64,000 nt of DNA from Streptomyces chrestomyceticus JCM 4735 (GCF_003865135.1 NZ_BHZC01000001.1:9238001-9302000); one strand, 5' to 3'; numbered from the stretch's first letter, positions 16,568 to 25,563 are shown. Made by a program: numbers and translations. The notes: generated by a model not told the origin, from the letters alone.

Positions 16568-18331
16568 TCAGCCGATGGCCTGGATCCGCTTCCAGCCGGT
16601 CGGGCCGATGATGCGGGCATCGCCGTCCGCCGGGTCACCCGCGGAGTTGGTGCCGCCCTTGTAGTACAGCAGCGTGCCGCTGCCGTCCGCCGTCGTGGCC
16701 CACAGGTCCGCCACCCCGTCGCCGTCGGCATCCGCCGCCCCGGTGATCAGCGGACGGTTGCGGGTGTCCCAGCCACGCGTCCCGTAGAGGGTGCGGTCGC
16801 CGAAGGTGTTGTCGGAACGGCCCCGGTAGAGCCACAGCTTGCCGTCACGGGTGTCCCGGACGAACAGATCGGGGCGCCCGTCGCCGGTGGCGTCGCCGGC
16901 CGCGGACAGCGTCATCGGTGCCCAGCCCTCGCCACTCAACTGAACCCTGGGCTTGAGCTGCGGCCGGGCCGCCGGATCACCCGCGTACAGCCACAGCTTG
17001 TCCCCGTAACGCGCCACGAGATCGGGGTGGCCGTCACCGGTGACATCGCCGGCGGCGACGATCCGGGCGTCGGCGGGCCAGTCACGGCCGATCCGGATGC
17101 GGTCACCGAGCGAGCCGTCGCCGGTGTTGGGGTAGAGCCACAGATCGGTGCCGATGCGCGCGAGCAGGTCCTCGCGGCCGTCCCCGGTGAAGTCACCGCG
17201 GTGGGTGACGGAGGCGCCGGACCAGCCGCCCGTGCCGATGACGCGGTGGCCGCCGGTGACGCCGCCGTCGCCCAGTCCGGGGTAGAGCCGCAGCTTGCCC
17301 GCGTCGTCCACCGCCACGAGATCCGGCTTGCCGTCGCCACTCATGTCACCGGGGGTGGGTACGGGGGTCCCAGGCAGCCGGGCGAAGATCGGCGCGTGGT
17401 CGGAGTAGCCGGTGGGCGGGCCGCTGGTGGGTTCGTTCTCCGACTGGTCCATCCGGGACGTGTCGATGGCGCAGGCCGCGAACCGGTTGCCGCCGGGAGT
17501 CCGGTTGGTGAAGAAGTGATCCAGCTTGTGGAGTGAATGCCGCTGCGTCGCGCGGTTCCAACCGTGGTAAGTGAAGCCGTCGATGCAGCGGTCGAAGGAA
17601 TCGGTCAGCGGCTTCATGGAGTCCGCGCCCGCGTTGCGGTTGAAGTCCCCGCCCAGGATGAAGCCGGTATTCGCCGCCGTACCGAGATACGCCTTGACGT
17701 TCTTGATCTGCTGGGCGACGCGCTCGGATTCGCCGACCGCGATGTGCGTGGTGCAGACCCTGGTCGTCCAGCCCTGGACGGACGCGCACAGGATCGGCAG
17801 TGTCTGCTTGTCCTGGCCCGACGGGTCCGCAGGCAGCATGTTGGCCGACGAGCTTCCGGTGATGGTTCCCTTGACCGCCAGGGCTACCCCCAGCTCACCC
17901 GAGAGTGCCCCACGGCAGTCGGTGCGGCCGTCGGGCCGGGCCCCGGAGGCATGCCGTACGTCCCAGCCCTCGCCCAACTGGGCGCGCAGCAGCTCCAGAT
18001 GACTGCCCGGGGCGACGCCGCACACCTCCTGCAGCATCACCACGTTGGCCTGGCGCTCGTCGACGAGCTTCTTGATCTGCGCGGCCTTCTGCTCCGGCTC
18101 GTTGCGGTGCGGGCAGTATCCCGGCTCGCCGCGCCGGCCGCCCGCTTCGCCGCAGATGTTCCATGACACGACCCGTATCTCAGGCTGTGCAGGCCCGGTG
18201 GAGGTTGTCGGGCCGGCTGCTGGAGCTGCCACGGCCAAGGGGGCGAAGGCTATGGGGAGAGCGGCAGCGCTCATGGCTGCGACCAGTGCGCGGGCGGCCG
18301 GTCCAGGTATGCGTGAGAAAAGTCTGTTCAT
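16568..18331 (-). CDS. Secreted endonuclease/exonuclease/phosphatase-family protein with FG-GAP repeats
   Basis: This 587-residue exported protein has a signal peptide of about 36 residues ending near AVAAPAA. An EEP (DNase I-like) domain covers about 50-335, with VVSWNICG, the metal Glu in LQEVCG, GGDFNRN and the terminal YSDHAPIF. The catalytic set looks complete, so a phosphodiesterase or nuclease activity is likely. FG-GAP-like repeats (MSGDGKPD, FTGDGRED, VTGDGHPD and others) fill about 345-587. ATG at 18331 follows GAAGAGG, and AAGGGG lies further up. The gene is followed after 91 bases by the pseudo-trypsin/FG-GAP gene, and both may be one transcription unit. It could degrade extracellular DNA or phospholipid head groups. 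Confidence 0.88.
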   Translation of the reverse strand: MNRLFSRIPGPAARALVAAMSAAALPIAFAPLAVAAPAAGPTTSTGPAQPEIRVVSWNICGEAGGRRGEPGYCPHRNEPEQKAAQIKKLVDERQANVVMLQEVCGVAPGSHLELLRAQLGEGWDVRHASGARPDGRTDCRGALSGELGVALAVKGTITGSSSANMLPADPSGQDKQTLPILCASVQGWTTRVCTTHIAVGESERVAQQIKNVKAYLGTAANTGFILGGDFNRNAGADSMKPLTDSFDRCIDGFTYHGWNRATQRHSLHKLDHFFTNRTPGGNRFAACAIDTSRMDQSENEPTSGPPTGYSDHAPIFARLPGTPVPTPGDMSGDGKPDLVAVDDAGKLRLYPGLGDGGVTGGHRVIGTGGWSGASVTHRGDFTGDGREDLLARIGTDLWLYPNTGDGSLGDRIRIGRDWPADARIVAAGDVTGDGHPDLVARYGDKLWLYAGDPAARPQLKPRVQLSGEGWAPMTLSAAGDATGDGRPDLFVRDTRDGKLWLYRGRSDNTFGDRTLYGTRGWDTRNRPLITGAADADGDGVADLWATTADGSGTLLYYKGGTNSAGDPADGDARIIGPTGWKRIQAIG

Positions 18332-18671
18332 GGCCTCTTCGCGGTCCCCTTCGCGCGATCGACAGTCACCGCCAGGCGCGGCATCACACCGTACTCACGT
18401 TCAAAGGCCGACTTTTCCGACACTGCGTGGACTGGGTGCTTATTCGGGATCCTATCGCCATGTATCCGTGCGGCTTCATGTCTGACTCCGGGGGCCGGTC
18501 CTGACTGCGGGCGTGGGGGGCGCTACGGCAGTCAGTCCGTCGGCTCCGGACGATGAGTGCTTTGCCTGCGGAGGTCCCGGCGACTTTGTGATGTCTTCGT
18601 GCGACGCGTCGGCTGCGAGCCTGCGGACCTACGGACCTGCGGCTTTCCGGTCTTTCGGACTTCGGGGCGGA
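18332..18671. other. Intergenic region without recognisable gene
   Basis: About 340 bases between the secreted nuclease-like gene and the HxlR gene, upstream of the former and downstream of the latter. Base composition is partly less GC-rich (near 18395-18470), as expected for a promoter of the leftward gene. I see no convincing -35/-10 pair, hairpin or coding frame. Confidence 0.5.
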
Positions 18672-19124
18672 TCAGTGGTCGGAGACCTTGTGGACGGTGG
18701 TGTCATCAGGGCCCAGTCGGCGCCCGTCCGCAGACAGCACTTCCAAGGTGCGGAGATGTTCTCCCTGTCGGCGGTCGACCAGTTGTGAGTGTGCTTCGCC
18801 GGGAGTGAAGAAATGCTGTTCGCCCCACTGCCGGAGCGCCACGATGACGGGGAAGAGTGCCTTGCCCTTCGGGGTCAGTACGTACTCGCGGTAGGCGCTG
18901 CCGTCCGAGGCGGGGACGGATTCGAGGATTCCGCCCGCGACCAGGGTGCGCAGGCGTGCGGTGAGGATGTTCTTCGCCACGCCGAGGCTGCGCTGGAACT
19001 CTCCGAAGCGCCGACTCCCGTCGAAGGCGTCCCGCACGATCAGCAGTGACCACCAGTCGCCGATCGCGTCCACCGACCGGGCGACGGGGCATGCGCTGTC
19101 GTCGAAGCGTGTCCTGGTCACCAT
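18672..19124 (-). CDS. HxlR-family winged-helix transcriptional regulator
   Basis: This 150-residue one-domain regulator shows the HxlR pattern: a cysteine near the N-terminus (DDSACPVARS), DAIGDWWSLLIVRDAFDGSRRFGEFQRSLG, then KNILTARLRTLVAGGILESVP and the wing YREYVLTPKGKAL. The frame opens upstream, but the ATG at 19124 has AGGG five bases before it and agrees with family length. It is divergent from an MFS pump, and an imperfect palindrome lies between them at 19144-19162, so it probably represses the pump and itself. HxlR proteins often sense quinones or electrophiles through the cysteine. The ligand here is unknown. Confidence 0.9.
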   Translation of the reverse strand: MVTRTRFDDSACPVARSVDAIGDWWSLLIVRDAFDGSRRFGEFQRSLGVAKNILTARLRTLVAGGILESVPASDGSAYREYVLTPKGKALFPVIVALRQWGEQHFFTPGEAHSQLVDRRQGEHLRTLEVLSADGRRLGPDDTTVHKVSDH

Positions 19125-19143
19125 GGCGCCCTCGCTCTCTGAG

Positions 19144-19162
19144 TGGTTGCAACATGCTACCA
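19144..19162. promoter_or_regulatory. Probable HxlR operator
   Basis: The 19-base sequence TGGTTGCAACATGCTACCA is an imperfect palindrome of form TGGTnGCAnnnTGCnACCA. It lies 20 bases from the HxlR start and 67 bases from the pump start, in the only shared control region. HxlR dimers bind sites of this size. Confidence 0.6.
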
Positions 19163-19228
19163 AGGCGGCTACGGTCTCCGTCGTTGGTGGTGGCAAGATG
19201 AAACCAGATGATGGTCGGAGGGATGCCG

Positions 19229-20527
19229 ATGCCTGGCAAGGGTGAGGCTGTGACGCGAGGGACCGAGGCAGAGGCCGAAGCCGCGGCAGGTGCAGAGGCA
19301 GGGGGCGAAGTCGCGACCGAGACTCAGACCGCGGCCCAGAACGACGAAAGTCCCGCGTCCACCCTGTCCCGTGGCGTCATCGTCCTGTTCGCCGTCGCCT
19401 GCGCGGCCGCGGTGGCCAACGTCTACTTCTCCCAGCCGCTCCTGGTGACGATCGGGCACGACCTCGGCATGAGCCCGGCGTTCGTCGGCAGCGTGGTCAC
19501 CCTCACGCACATCGGATACGGGCTCGGGCTCTTCTTCCTCGTTCCGCTGGGCGACATGGCCGACCGCAGACGGCTCGTCGTGGCCCAGTTACTGCTCCTG
19601 GTGCTGGCCCTGGCCGTCGTTGCGGCCGCCCGCACGGCGGCGGTCCTGCTCGTGGGCATGGCCGCCACCGGACTTCTCGCGGTCGTCACACAGACATTGG
19701 TCGCCTTCGCCGCATCTCTGGCCCCTCCCGCCGCACGCGGGCGGGTCGTCGGCCTGGTCACCAGCGGCGTGGTCATCGGAATCCTGCTCGCCCGCACCGT
19801 CTCCGGCCTGATGGCCGACCTCGCGGGCTGGCGCTCCGTCTACCTCGCCTCGGCGTCGCTCACCGCTCTCCTCGCCCTGATCCTGTACCGGGTGCTGCCG
19901 CGCCCCACCGGCGTCTCGCCGACCGCCCTGCGCTACGGACAGCTCCTGCGCTCCACGGTCACCCTGTTCGTACGGGAACGACTGCTGCGAATCCGGGCCC
20001 TGTTCGGTCTGCTGATCTTCGCTGCCTTCAGCACTCTGTGGAGCAGTGTCGCGCTGCCGCTCAGCGAGGCCCCGTACTTCCTGCCCCACGGTGCGATCGG
20101 AGCGCTGGGCCTGATCGGCGTCGTCGGCGCCCTGGCCGCGACGGTGGCGGGCCGCCTGAATGACCGCGGACTCTCCCGGCGGACCACCGGCATCGTCCTG
20201 GCACTGCTCGCCGCCTCATGGCTGCCGTTGGCCTTCACCCGCAGTTCGCTCTGGGCCCTGGCCGTCGGGGTGATCCTTCTAGACCTCGCCGTGCAGGCGG
20301 TCCACGTCACCAATCAAACCCTGATCCACGCGCTGCACCCGGACGCGGGCAGTCGGCTGATCGGCGGATATATGGTCTTCTACTCGGTCGGCAGCGCTAC
20401 CGGCGCCATCGCCGCAACCTCGCTCTACACGGTGGCCGGCTGGGGCGCCGTATGCGCGCTGGGCGCCGCGTTCAGCTTCCTCGGGCTCGTACTGTGGGTG
20501 TGCACCCGCCACAGTGACCTCCGCTGA
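19229..20527 (+). CDS. MFS transporter, DHA1-like
   Basis: This 432-residue transporter has about 12 predicted membrane segments and a hydrophilic Ala/Glu-rich N-terminal tail of roughly 40 residues before the first helix (VIVLFAVACAAAVANVYFSQPLL). The VYFSQPLL and GYGLGLFFLVPLGDMADRRR (motif A) blocks place it with drug/sugar-efflux MFS proteins of the YgaY/arabinose-exporter type. Several in-frame ATGs occur. GGAGGG at 19217-19222 is six bases from the ATG at 19229, which I take as the start. It is divergent from an HxlR regulator with an operator between them, so expression is probably induced by its substrate. Confidence 0.9.
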   Translation: MPGKGEAVTRGTEAEAEAAAGAEAGGEVATETQTAAQNDESPASTLSRGVIVLFAVACAAAVANVYFSQPLLVTIGHDLGMSPAFVGSVVTLTHIGYGLGLFFLVPLGDMADRRRLVVAQLLLLVLALAVVAAARTAAVLLVGMAATGLLAVVTQTLVAFAASLAPPAARGRVVGLVTSGVVIGILLARTVSGLMADLAGWRSVYLASASLTALLALILYRVLPRPTGVSPTALRYGQLLRSTVTLFVRERLLRIRALFGLLIFAAFSTLWSSVALPLSEAPYFLPHGAIGALGLIGVVGALAATVAGRLNDRGLSRRTTGIVLALLAASWLPLAFTRSSLWALAVGVILLDLAVQAVHVTNQTLIHALHPDAGSRLIGGYMVFYSVGSATGAIAATSLYTVAGWGAVCALGAAFSFLGLVLWVCTRHSDLR

Positions 20528-20589
20528 CCTGCGCTGATTCGCGTCGGCCTGGCGAACCTGAACGCGGCGCCGGAAGCCGAAGAGCCGGC

Positions 20590-20901
20590 TCAGTCCGCCT
20601 GCGGCGGGAAGAGTGCCGCCACGCCGTCGATCGACTCGGGCCCGTACCCCACCGACCCGACCGGAACACGGGACTTGGTGGCCTCGATGACCTTGGCGGT
20701 CCACACGGGGCCGAAGCCGCCGCACAGTTCGATGAGCTGGATGCCCTCGTCCACCAGGGCCGCCGCCACCTCGGGTGCCTGGGACGGGTCCGCCATACCC
20801 ACCATGACGGCGCGGAACCCGTCACGTTCGATCACGGACCGGTCCCGGTCGGGGTCGAGCCCGCGTCCGGTGAAGAGGAAGCCGAATGCGTCGAGTGCCA
20901 T
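20590..20901 (-). CDS. Small DUF6506-like protein
   Basis: This 103-residue soluble protein resembles a family of short actinobacterial proteins annotated DUF6506. It begins MALDAFGFLFTGRG and contains VMVGMADPSQAPEVAAALVDEGIQLIELCGGFGPVW, then PVGSVGYGPESIDG. The alternating strand/helix pattern suggests a small alpha/beta barrel-like or ACT-like fold. AAGGAG lies eight bases before the ATG at 20901 and only two before the ATG at 20907, so the former is chosen. It is convergent with the MFS gene. The function is unknown. Confidence 0.75.
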   Translation of the reverse strand: MALDAFGFLFTGRGLDPDRDRSVIERDGFRAVMVGMADPSQAPEVAAALVDEGIQLIELCGGFGPVWTAKVIEATKSRVPVGSVGYGPESIDGVAALFPPQAD

Positions 20902-21513
20902 GTTCATCGCTCCTTGAACTGCGGGGCAGCCGGGGCCCCGGGGCCGACTCTGCCACGGCCTCGTCGGCCACTCCGGTCAGGGGCAGTCTGCCACGAGGCG
21001 TCATGGACAACTCGACGCCGTGCTCGCTCGCGCCTTACCGCCGGCCATTCAGGCAAGGGCACGGGCAACTTGCGGTGCAGCCTGACCAGAGCGGCCCGTT
21101 GGGTGGTGCCAGGGCCGGCGGGGTCAGGCAGGGCATTGAGGAGCGAGCAGTCTGCGCAACATTGCTGCGCTGTTCGGTGAGGACGGCCAGGGGAACGGCG
21201 TACTGGCGGAAATGGCTCACGGCCCAGCGCAGTTCGGGCCCGAGGGCGGCGCGGAAGCACGATCCGTCGTCGACACCACGGCCCTTGGCCACCAGCGCTG
21301 CCACATCGCCTGTCCCCTGGAGGGAAGGAGGCTCGCCACGAGGGAGCACCTCTGCGGTCGCTTCCGGGCTCGGGGCCGCCCGGGCAACGATGGCGTCCCG
21401 CAGGCGTGCCGACGCGCTGTGCGGGATGACGCGCAGCCACGTATGCAGGGTGCACCTTCACCGGGCAGAGGGCCGACGCGGGCTGAGAAGGCACGTACCT
21501 GGCACGAAAGCCC
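20902..21513. other. Intergenic region, possibly with a decayed coding remnant
   Basis: About 610 bases separate the DUF6506-like gene from the epoxide hydrolase. On the minus strand one frame between about 21450 and 21180 reads like coding sequence (for example LRDAIVARAAPSPEATAEV and ELRWAVSHFRQYAVPLAVL) but has a stop upstream, no good start, and ends in low-quality sequence. I do not recognise it. It is best read as a relic or as non-coding. Confidence 0.4.
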
Positions 21514-22785
21514 TCATCGCGTCCGGTCGTCGGTGTGCTGACGCGCGTGCCGGAACGCGGCCCGGAGTTCGGCGACCAGCAGGTCCGGCTGTTCCAGGCC
21601 GGGGAAGTGGCCGCCGCGATCCATCTCGTGCCACGAGCGGAGGTCGTGGTAACGGCGCTCGGCCCAGCGCCGCGCGGTCGGCCACGGCTCGGCCGGGAAC
21701 AGTGAGCAGGCGGTGGGTGTCGTCACCGGTTGCGCGATCTCCTCCTCGGCGCTGCGCGGTACCCACCGCATCGCCTCCCAGTACCAGCGGGCGCTGGAGG
21801 CGCCGGTTCCGGTCAGCCAGTACAGGGCGATGTTCTCCACCTGCTGCGTCAGGCTCACCCCGCCACCGGCCTCCGGCCGTGTGTCGGCGTAGGCGTCGAA
21901 CTTCTCGCCGAGCCACGCCGCCAGGCCGGCGGGGGAGTCGAGCAGGGAGTAGCCGAGTGTCTGCGGACGCGTGGCCATGATCATCCCGAAGCCGTAGCCG
22001 TCCGCGAGATGGGTGTCGCGTCGCTCCAGCATGCGTCGTTCCGCCAGGTCGGGCGCGTGCCTGTCCTCCGGCAGGGGAGAGGCGAGCGGCATCGTGAGGT
22101 GCAGACCGGCGACACGCTCGGGCACCTGGCGCGCCAGCTCGGTACTGACGTACGCGCCCCAGTCCCCGCCGTGCGCGCCGAACCGCTCGTACCCGAGCGC
22201 GGACATCAACTCGGCCCACGCCCGCGCCGTACGGGCCGGTTGCCAGCCGCGCTCGCGCGGACGCTCACTGAACCCGAACCCGGGCAGCGACGGTACGACC
22301 ACGTGGAACGCGTCGGCGGCGGAACCGCCATACGCGACGGGGTCGGTGAGCGGCCCGAGAACGTTTTCGAATTCGAGTACGGAGCCCGGCCAGCCGTGAG
22401 TGAGTATCAGGGGAAACGCCGTCGGCTCGGGCGAACGCACGTGCCAGAACGCGATGTTCAGCCCGTCGATACGGACGCGGTAGTGCGGAATCGCGTTCCA
22501 GCGGTCTTCCGTGGCCCGCCAGTCATGCTGTCGCCAGGCGTCCAGCAACGTCCTCAGCCGGGTGAGTCCGATGCCCTGTGAAGCGTCCGGCACCGTTTCG
22601 GGTTCGGGGAGCCGTGCCTCGTCGAGGCGAGCCCGCAGAAGTGTCAGCTCGCGGTCGGGGATGTGAATGGGGAAGGGCTCGATCTGCTCGATCCCTTCGC
22701 TCCGCTCGGCCCGCCCTGTGCCTTCGGTCTGCTCGGTCTGCCCGTCCTGCTCGCTCTTCGGCGTTGTCGTCGTGTTTCCAGCCAT
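21514..22785 (-). CDS. Epoxide hydrolase (alpha/beta hydrolase with EHN domain)
   Basis: This 423-residue protein matches microsomal-type epoxide hydrolases. The N-terminal EHN domain (about 35-145) has FPIHIPDRELTLLRARLDEARLP and the oxyanion motif HGWPGS (130-135). The nucleophile Asp208 is in GAHGGDWGAY. The catalytic His is in MDRGGHFPGLEQP near the C-terminus. Residues 10-35 are an odd Glu/Gln/Thr/Arg-rich linker before the domain. AGGG eight bases before the ATG is partly made by the TA target of an IS630 element inserted only 12 bases upstream, so the native promoter has been pushed away. The gene originally lay about 60 bases behind the AraC gene. Confidence 0.9.
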   Translation of the reverse strand: MAGNTTTTPKSEQDGQTEQTEGTGRAERSEGIEQIEPFPIHIPDRELTLLRARLDEARLPEPETVPDASQGIGLTRLRTLLDAWRQHDWRATEDRWNAIPHYRVRIDGLNIAFWHVRSPEPTAFPLILTHGWPGSVLEFENVLGPLTDPVAYGGSAADAFHVVVPSLPGFGFSERPRERGWQPARTARAWAELMSALGYERFGAHGGDWGAYVSTELARQVPERVAGLHLTMPLASPLPEDRHAPDLAERRMLERRDTHLADGYGFGMIMATRPQTLGYSLLDSPAGLAAWLGEKFDAYADTRPEAGGGVSLTQQVENIALYWLTGTGASSARWYWEAMRWVPRSAEEEIAQPVTTPTACSLFPAEPWPTARRWAERRYHDLRSWHEMDRGGHFPGLEQPDLLVAELRAAFRHARQHTDDRTR

Positions 22786-22798
22786 GGACGAAACCCTA

Positions 22799-23920
22799 GT
22801 GACCTGAGTCGGAGATTCGTCGTTGGTTGGGTATGAGTCGTCCGGGTCCGAAGATTGCGCCGTTGTCGGTCACTGATGCCCAGCGGGCTGTGCTGGAAGG
22901 CTGGGTGCGTCGGCGTACGACGGCTCAGGCGCTGGCTCAGCGGTCGCGGATCGTGCTGGAGTGTGCCGAGGGGCGCTCGATCCTGGAAGTGTCGCGCCGG
23001 CTGCGGATCGCCCCGGACACGGTCCGCACCTGGCGGCGCCGTTTTCTGGAGCGCGGGCTGGACGGCTTGTGCGACGAGCCGCGGCCGGGTGTCCCGCGCA
23101 AAATCACCGACGCGGATGTCGAGCGGGTGATCGTCAAGACGCTGGAGGAGAGGCCGAAGAACGCCACCCACTGGTCGACGAGGTCGATGGCGGCGGCCAC
23201 GGGCATGTCGCAGTCGGCCGTTTCGCGGATCTGGCGGGCGTTCGCCCTGGCCCCGCACCGCACGCAGACGTTCAAGCTGTCCACCGATCCGTTGTTCATC
23301 GACAAGGTCCGCGATGTAGTGGGGCTCTACCTCGATCCGCCGGAGAAGGCCCTGGTGCTGTGTGTGGACGAGAAGTCGCAGATCCAGGCGCTGGACCGGT
23401 CCCAGCCGGTCCTGCCGATGATGCCCGGGGTGCCCGAGCGGCGCAGTCACGACTATGTCCGGGCCGGCACCACGACGTTGTTCGCCGCCCTGGAGGTGGC
23501 GAGCGGGAAGGTCTTCGGCTCGCTGCACCGCCGGCACCGGGCCGTGGAGTTCAAGAAGTTCCTGGCCAGGCTGGACAAGGAGGTCCCGGCCGGCCTCGGC
23601 GTGCATCTGATCCTCGACAACTACGCGACGCACAAGACGCCCGCGGTCAAGACGTGGCTGCTGGCGCACCCGCGCTTCCACCTGCACTTCACCCCCACCA
23701 GCGCGTCCTGGCTCAACCTGGTCGAGCGCTGGTTCGCCGAACTGACACAGAAGAAGCTCAAGCGCGGCGTCCACCGCTCCGTCCAGGCCCTCGAACGCGA
23801 CATCCGGGCCTGGCTGGCCGACTGGAACGAGCACCCACGCCCTTCCTCTGGACCAAATCCGCCGACGAGATCCTCGACAAAGTCGCCGCCTACTGCCACC
23901 GGATCTCTGACTCAGGTCAC
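22799..23920 (+). mobile_element. IS630-family insertion sequence
   Basis: This 1122-base element is bounded by inverted repeats. The left end GTGACCTGAGTCGGAGAT and the reverse complement of the right end GTGACCTGAGTCAGAGAT differ at one position in 18. TA dinucleotides flank it (22797-22798 and 23921-23922), the target duplication expected of IS630/Tc1-mariner elements. It carries one transposase gene, frameshifted near its 3' end. It is inserted 12 bases upstream of the epoxide hydrolase ATG and separates that gene from the AraC regulator. Confidence 0.9.
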
Positions 23921-23923
23921 TAG
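22833..23923 (+). pseudogene. IS630-family transposase with a 3' frameshift
   Basis: The frame from ATG 22833 encodes a helix-turn-helix N-terminus (SILEVSRRLRIAPDTVRTWRRR) and a DDE domain: first Asp in LCVDEKSQIQALDRSQP, second in LILDNYATHK, Glu in SWLNLVERWFAELTQ. Near 23840-23842 a run of three C's occurs where four would keep the frame. The expected C-terminus (FLWTKSADEILDKVAAYC, then HRISDSGH) continues in the next frame and stops at TAG 23921-23923, formed with the TA target. Without correction the protein reads through into unrelated residues. A real inactivating deletion or a sequencing error are both possible. All three acidic residues precede the shift. Confidence 0.88.
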
Positions 23924-23968
23924 ATGCGGTCGCCGCCCAGGCCCATGCGCGAGATTGCCGCGAAGAGG

Positions 23969-24859
23969 TCAGGAATTGCGGTACGCCGAGGGGCGGACGC
24001 CGGTGTGGCGCAGGAACGCCGTCGACAGGGCGCCGGAGTCGGCGAATCCGCAGAGCGGCGCGATCCGGGCGACCGTGAAGCCGGTCTCCCGCAGCAGACG
24101 TTTCGCTTCTTCGACACGGAGTTGGGTGAGGTACCGGTGGGGTGTCTGCCCCGTCGCCCGGCGGAACACGCGGACGAGGTGGAAAACGCTCAGGTGCACT
24201 TCGTCCGCGACATCGGCCAGCGTGAGCGGTTCAGCCAGCCGGTCACGCATGAACGCGATCGCCACGCGGACGCGCGCGTCCTCCCGCTCGGGCGCTCGCC
24301 GGCCCGGGTTCCGGGAGTGACGAGTGAGCAGGTGTACGGCCAGGAAGGTGGCCGACGCCTCGGCGTACAGGTCCCCGGTCTCCTCCGCCGAACCGACGGC
24401 ACGGACCGCCTCCACGAGGAGCGGGTCCCCGGTGGCCACGGACGCCGCCATGCTTTCGTAGTCGACCTCGCGGCTCCCCAACTGCGCCGCGGTACGTTCG
24501 ACGGTGCCGCGCGGAATGTGCACCTGCACGCTGCCCAACGGTCCGTCCCCGCGATAGCGGCGGAGGACGGACCGGTCGGGAACGGCCAGTTCGAGTTGGC
24601 CGGGCGCCCAGGTGCGGCGCTGCCACCGGCCATCGGCACGCGTCTCCAGCACGGCCCGTCCCGCCACGGGCAGGATCAGGTGCAGGTCCGCCGCGGCCGG
24701 CAACTCCATGCTCTCGACCACCGGGACGTGATGGAACCGCTGGACGAGCAACGACTGCCAGCCGGTGTCCTCCCAACTGCAATGCGTCCGCCGCACGTAG
24801 GAATCCATGGCGAAACCCGCGTAGGGCTGGAGATCGAAATGAACCGAATCGAACACCAT
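23969..24859 (-). CDS. AraC-family transcriptional regulator
   Basis: This 296-residue regulator has an N-terminal sensing domain of about 190 residues and a C-terminal double helix-turn-helix. The first helix pair is PLTLADVADEVHLSVFHLVRVFRRATGQTPHRYL and the second is FTVARIAPLCGFADSGALSTAFLRHTGVRPSAYR. The ATG at 24859 has no strong ribosome site and could be leaderless. Before the IS630 insertion its stop lay about 60 bases upstream of the epoxide hydrolase start on the same strand, so it was probably co-transcribed with or controlling that gene. The ligand is unknown. Confidence 0.9.
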   Translation of the reverse strand: MVFDSVHFDLQPYAGFAMDSYVRRTHCSWEDTGWQSLLVQRFHHVPVVESMELPAAADLHLILPVAGRAVLETRADGRWQRRTWAPGQLELAVPDRSVLRRYRGDGPLGSVQVHIPRGTVERTAAQLGSREVDYESMAASVATGDPLLVEAVRAVGSAEETGDLYAEASATFLAVHLLTRHSRNPGRRAPEREDARVRVAIAFMRDRLAEPLTLADVADEVHLSVFHLVRVFRRATGQTPHRYLTQLRVEEAKRLLRETGFTVARIAPLCGFADSGALSTAFLRHTGVRPSAYRNS

Positions 24860-24971
24860 ACGGCCGAGAGTAGCGGCTGGGGTCTTTCACGCGGTGCGGG
24901 CGGAGCGGGCGGCCCGGTCAGTCCGGACCGCCCGCGTGTGACGTGACGTGGTGTGCCTGGTTGCCCGGCAC

Positions 24972-25406
24972 TCAGTCGAGGCAGAACTCGTTGCCCTCGA
25001 CGTCCTGCATACAGAGACACGACTCGTTTTCGTCATCAGCGGGCAGCAGCCGCACGCGTACCGCGCCGAGCGCGACCAAGCGTGCGCCTTCGGCCTCGAG
25101 CGCGGCCACCCGCTCTTCCCCTACGAGCCCGGTGCCGGCCCGCACGTCGAGATGCACCCGGTTCTTGACAACCTTCCCCTCGGGAACGCGTTGGAAGTAC
25201 ATGCGCGGGCCCACCCCTGAGGGATCCTGGCAGACGAACGCTGAACCTCGACGCTCAGGCGGTTGCGAACGATCGAACTCGTCCCAAGTGGCGAACCCCT
25301 CCGGTGGCGGCGGTACGACGTACCCCAACACCTCGCACCAGAAGCGAGCGACGCGCTCGGGGTCCGCGCAGTCGAAGGTGACTTGGAACTGCTTGATCGA
25401 TGCCAT
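24972..25406 (-). CDS. VOC-family (glyoxalase-like) protein
   Basis: This 144-residue protein of the vicinal-oxygen-chelate superfamily has two beta-alpha-beta-beta-beta units. The first is IKQFQVTFDCADPERVARFWCEVLGY and the second VHLDVRAGTG, ending in CMQDVEGNEFCLD. The terminal E in NEFC is the usual metal-ligand position. The glyoxalase-like group to which it belongs is common in Streptomyces with unknown substrates. The frame opens upstream, but ATG 25406 (MASIKQF) fits the domain start. No operon partner is evident. Confidence 0.85.
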   Translation of the reverse strand: MASIKQFQVTFDCADPERVARFWCEVLGYVVPPPPEGFATWDEFDRSQPPERRGSAFVCQDPSGVGPRMYFQRVPEGKVVKNRVHLDVRAGTGLVGEERVAALEAEGARLVALGAVRVRLLPADDENESCLCMQDVEGNEFCLD

Positions 25407-25563
25407 CGGGCCATCGTAGAGGCGGGCTCTTTCCTCGTCATCCAGATTTCGTGTCTGAGGAGATGGTTGACGCATACGGCCGGCCGCGGGGGTGTACGGC
25501 AACCGACTCCGGAAGCTCGTCCGGCACCAGGTGAGAACTCCGCATGCTGAGTGTGCCCCACGG

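Noticed and set aside
21035..21349. Possible 104-residue gene on the minus strand
   Set aside because: Its start is a GTG without ribosome site, a stop lies shortly upstream in frame, and the C-terminal third is low-quality sequence. It was kept only as a possible relic in the intergenic entry.
23920..24117. Minus-strand frame ending in LFAAISRMGLGGDRI
   Set aside because: The end looked gene-like, but most of the frame overlaps the AraC gene in another phase and the stop is formed by the IS630 junction. There is no independent start.
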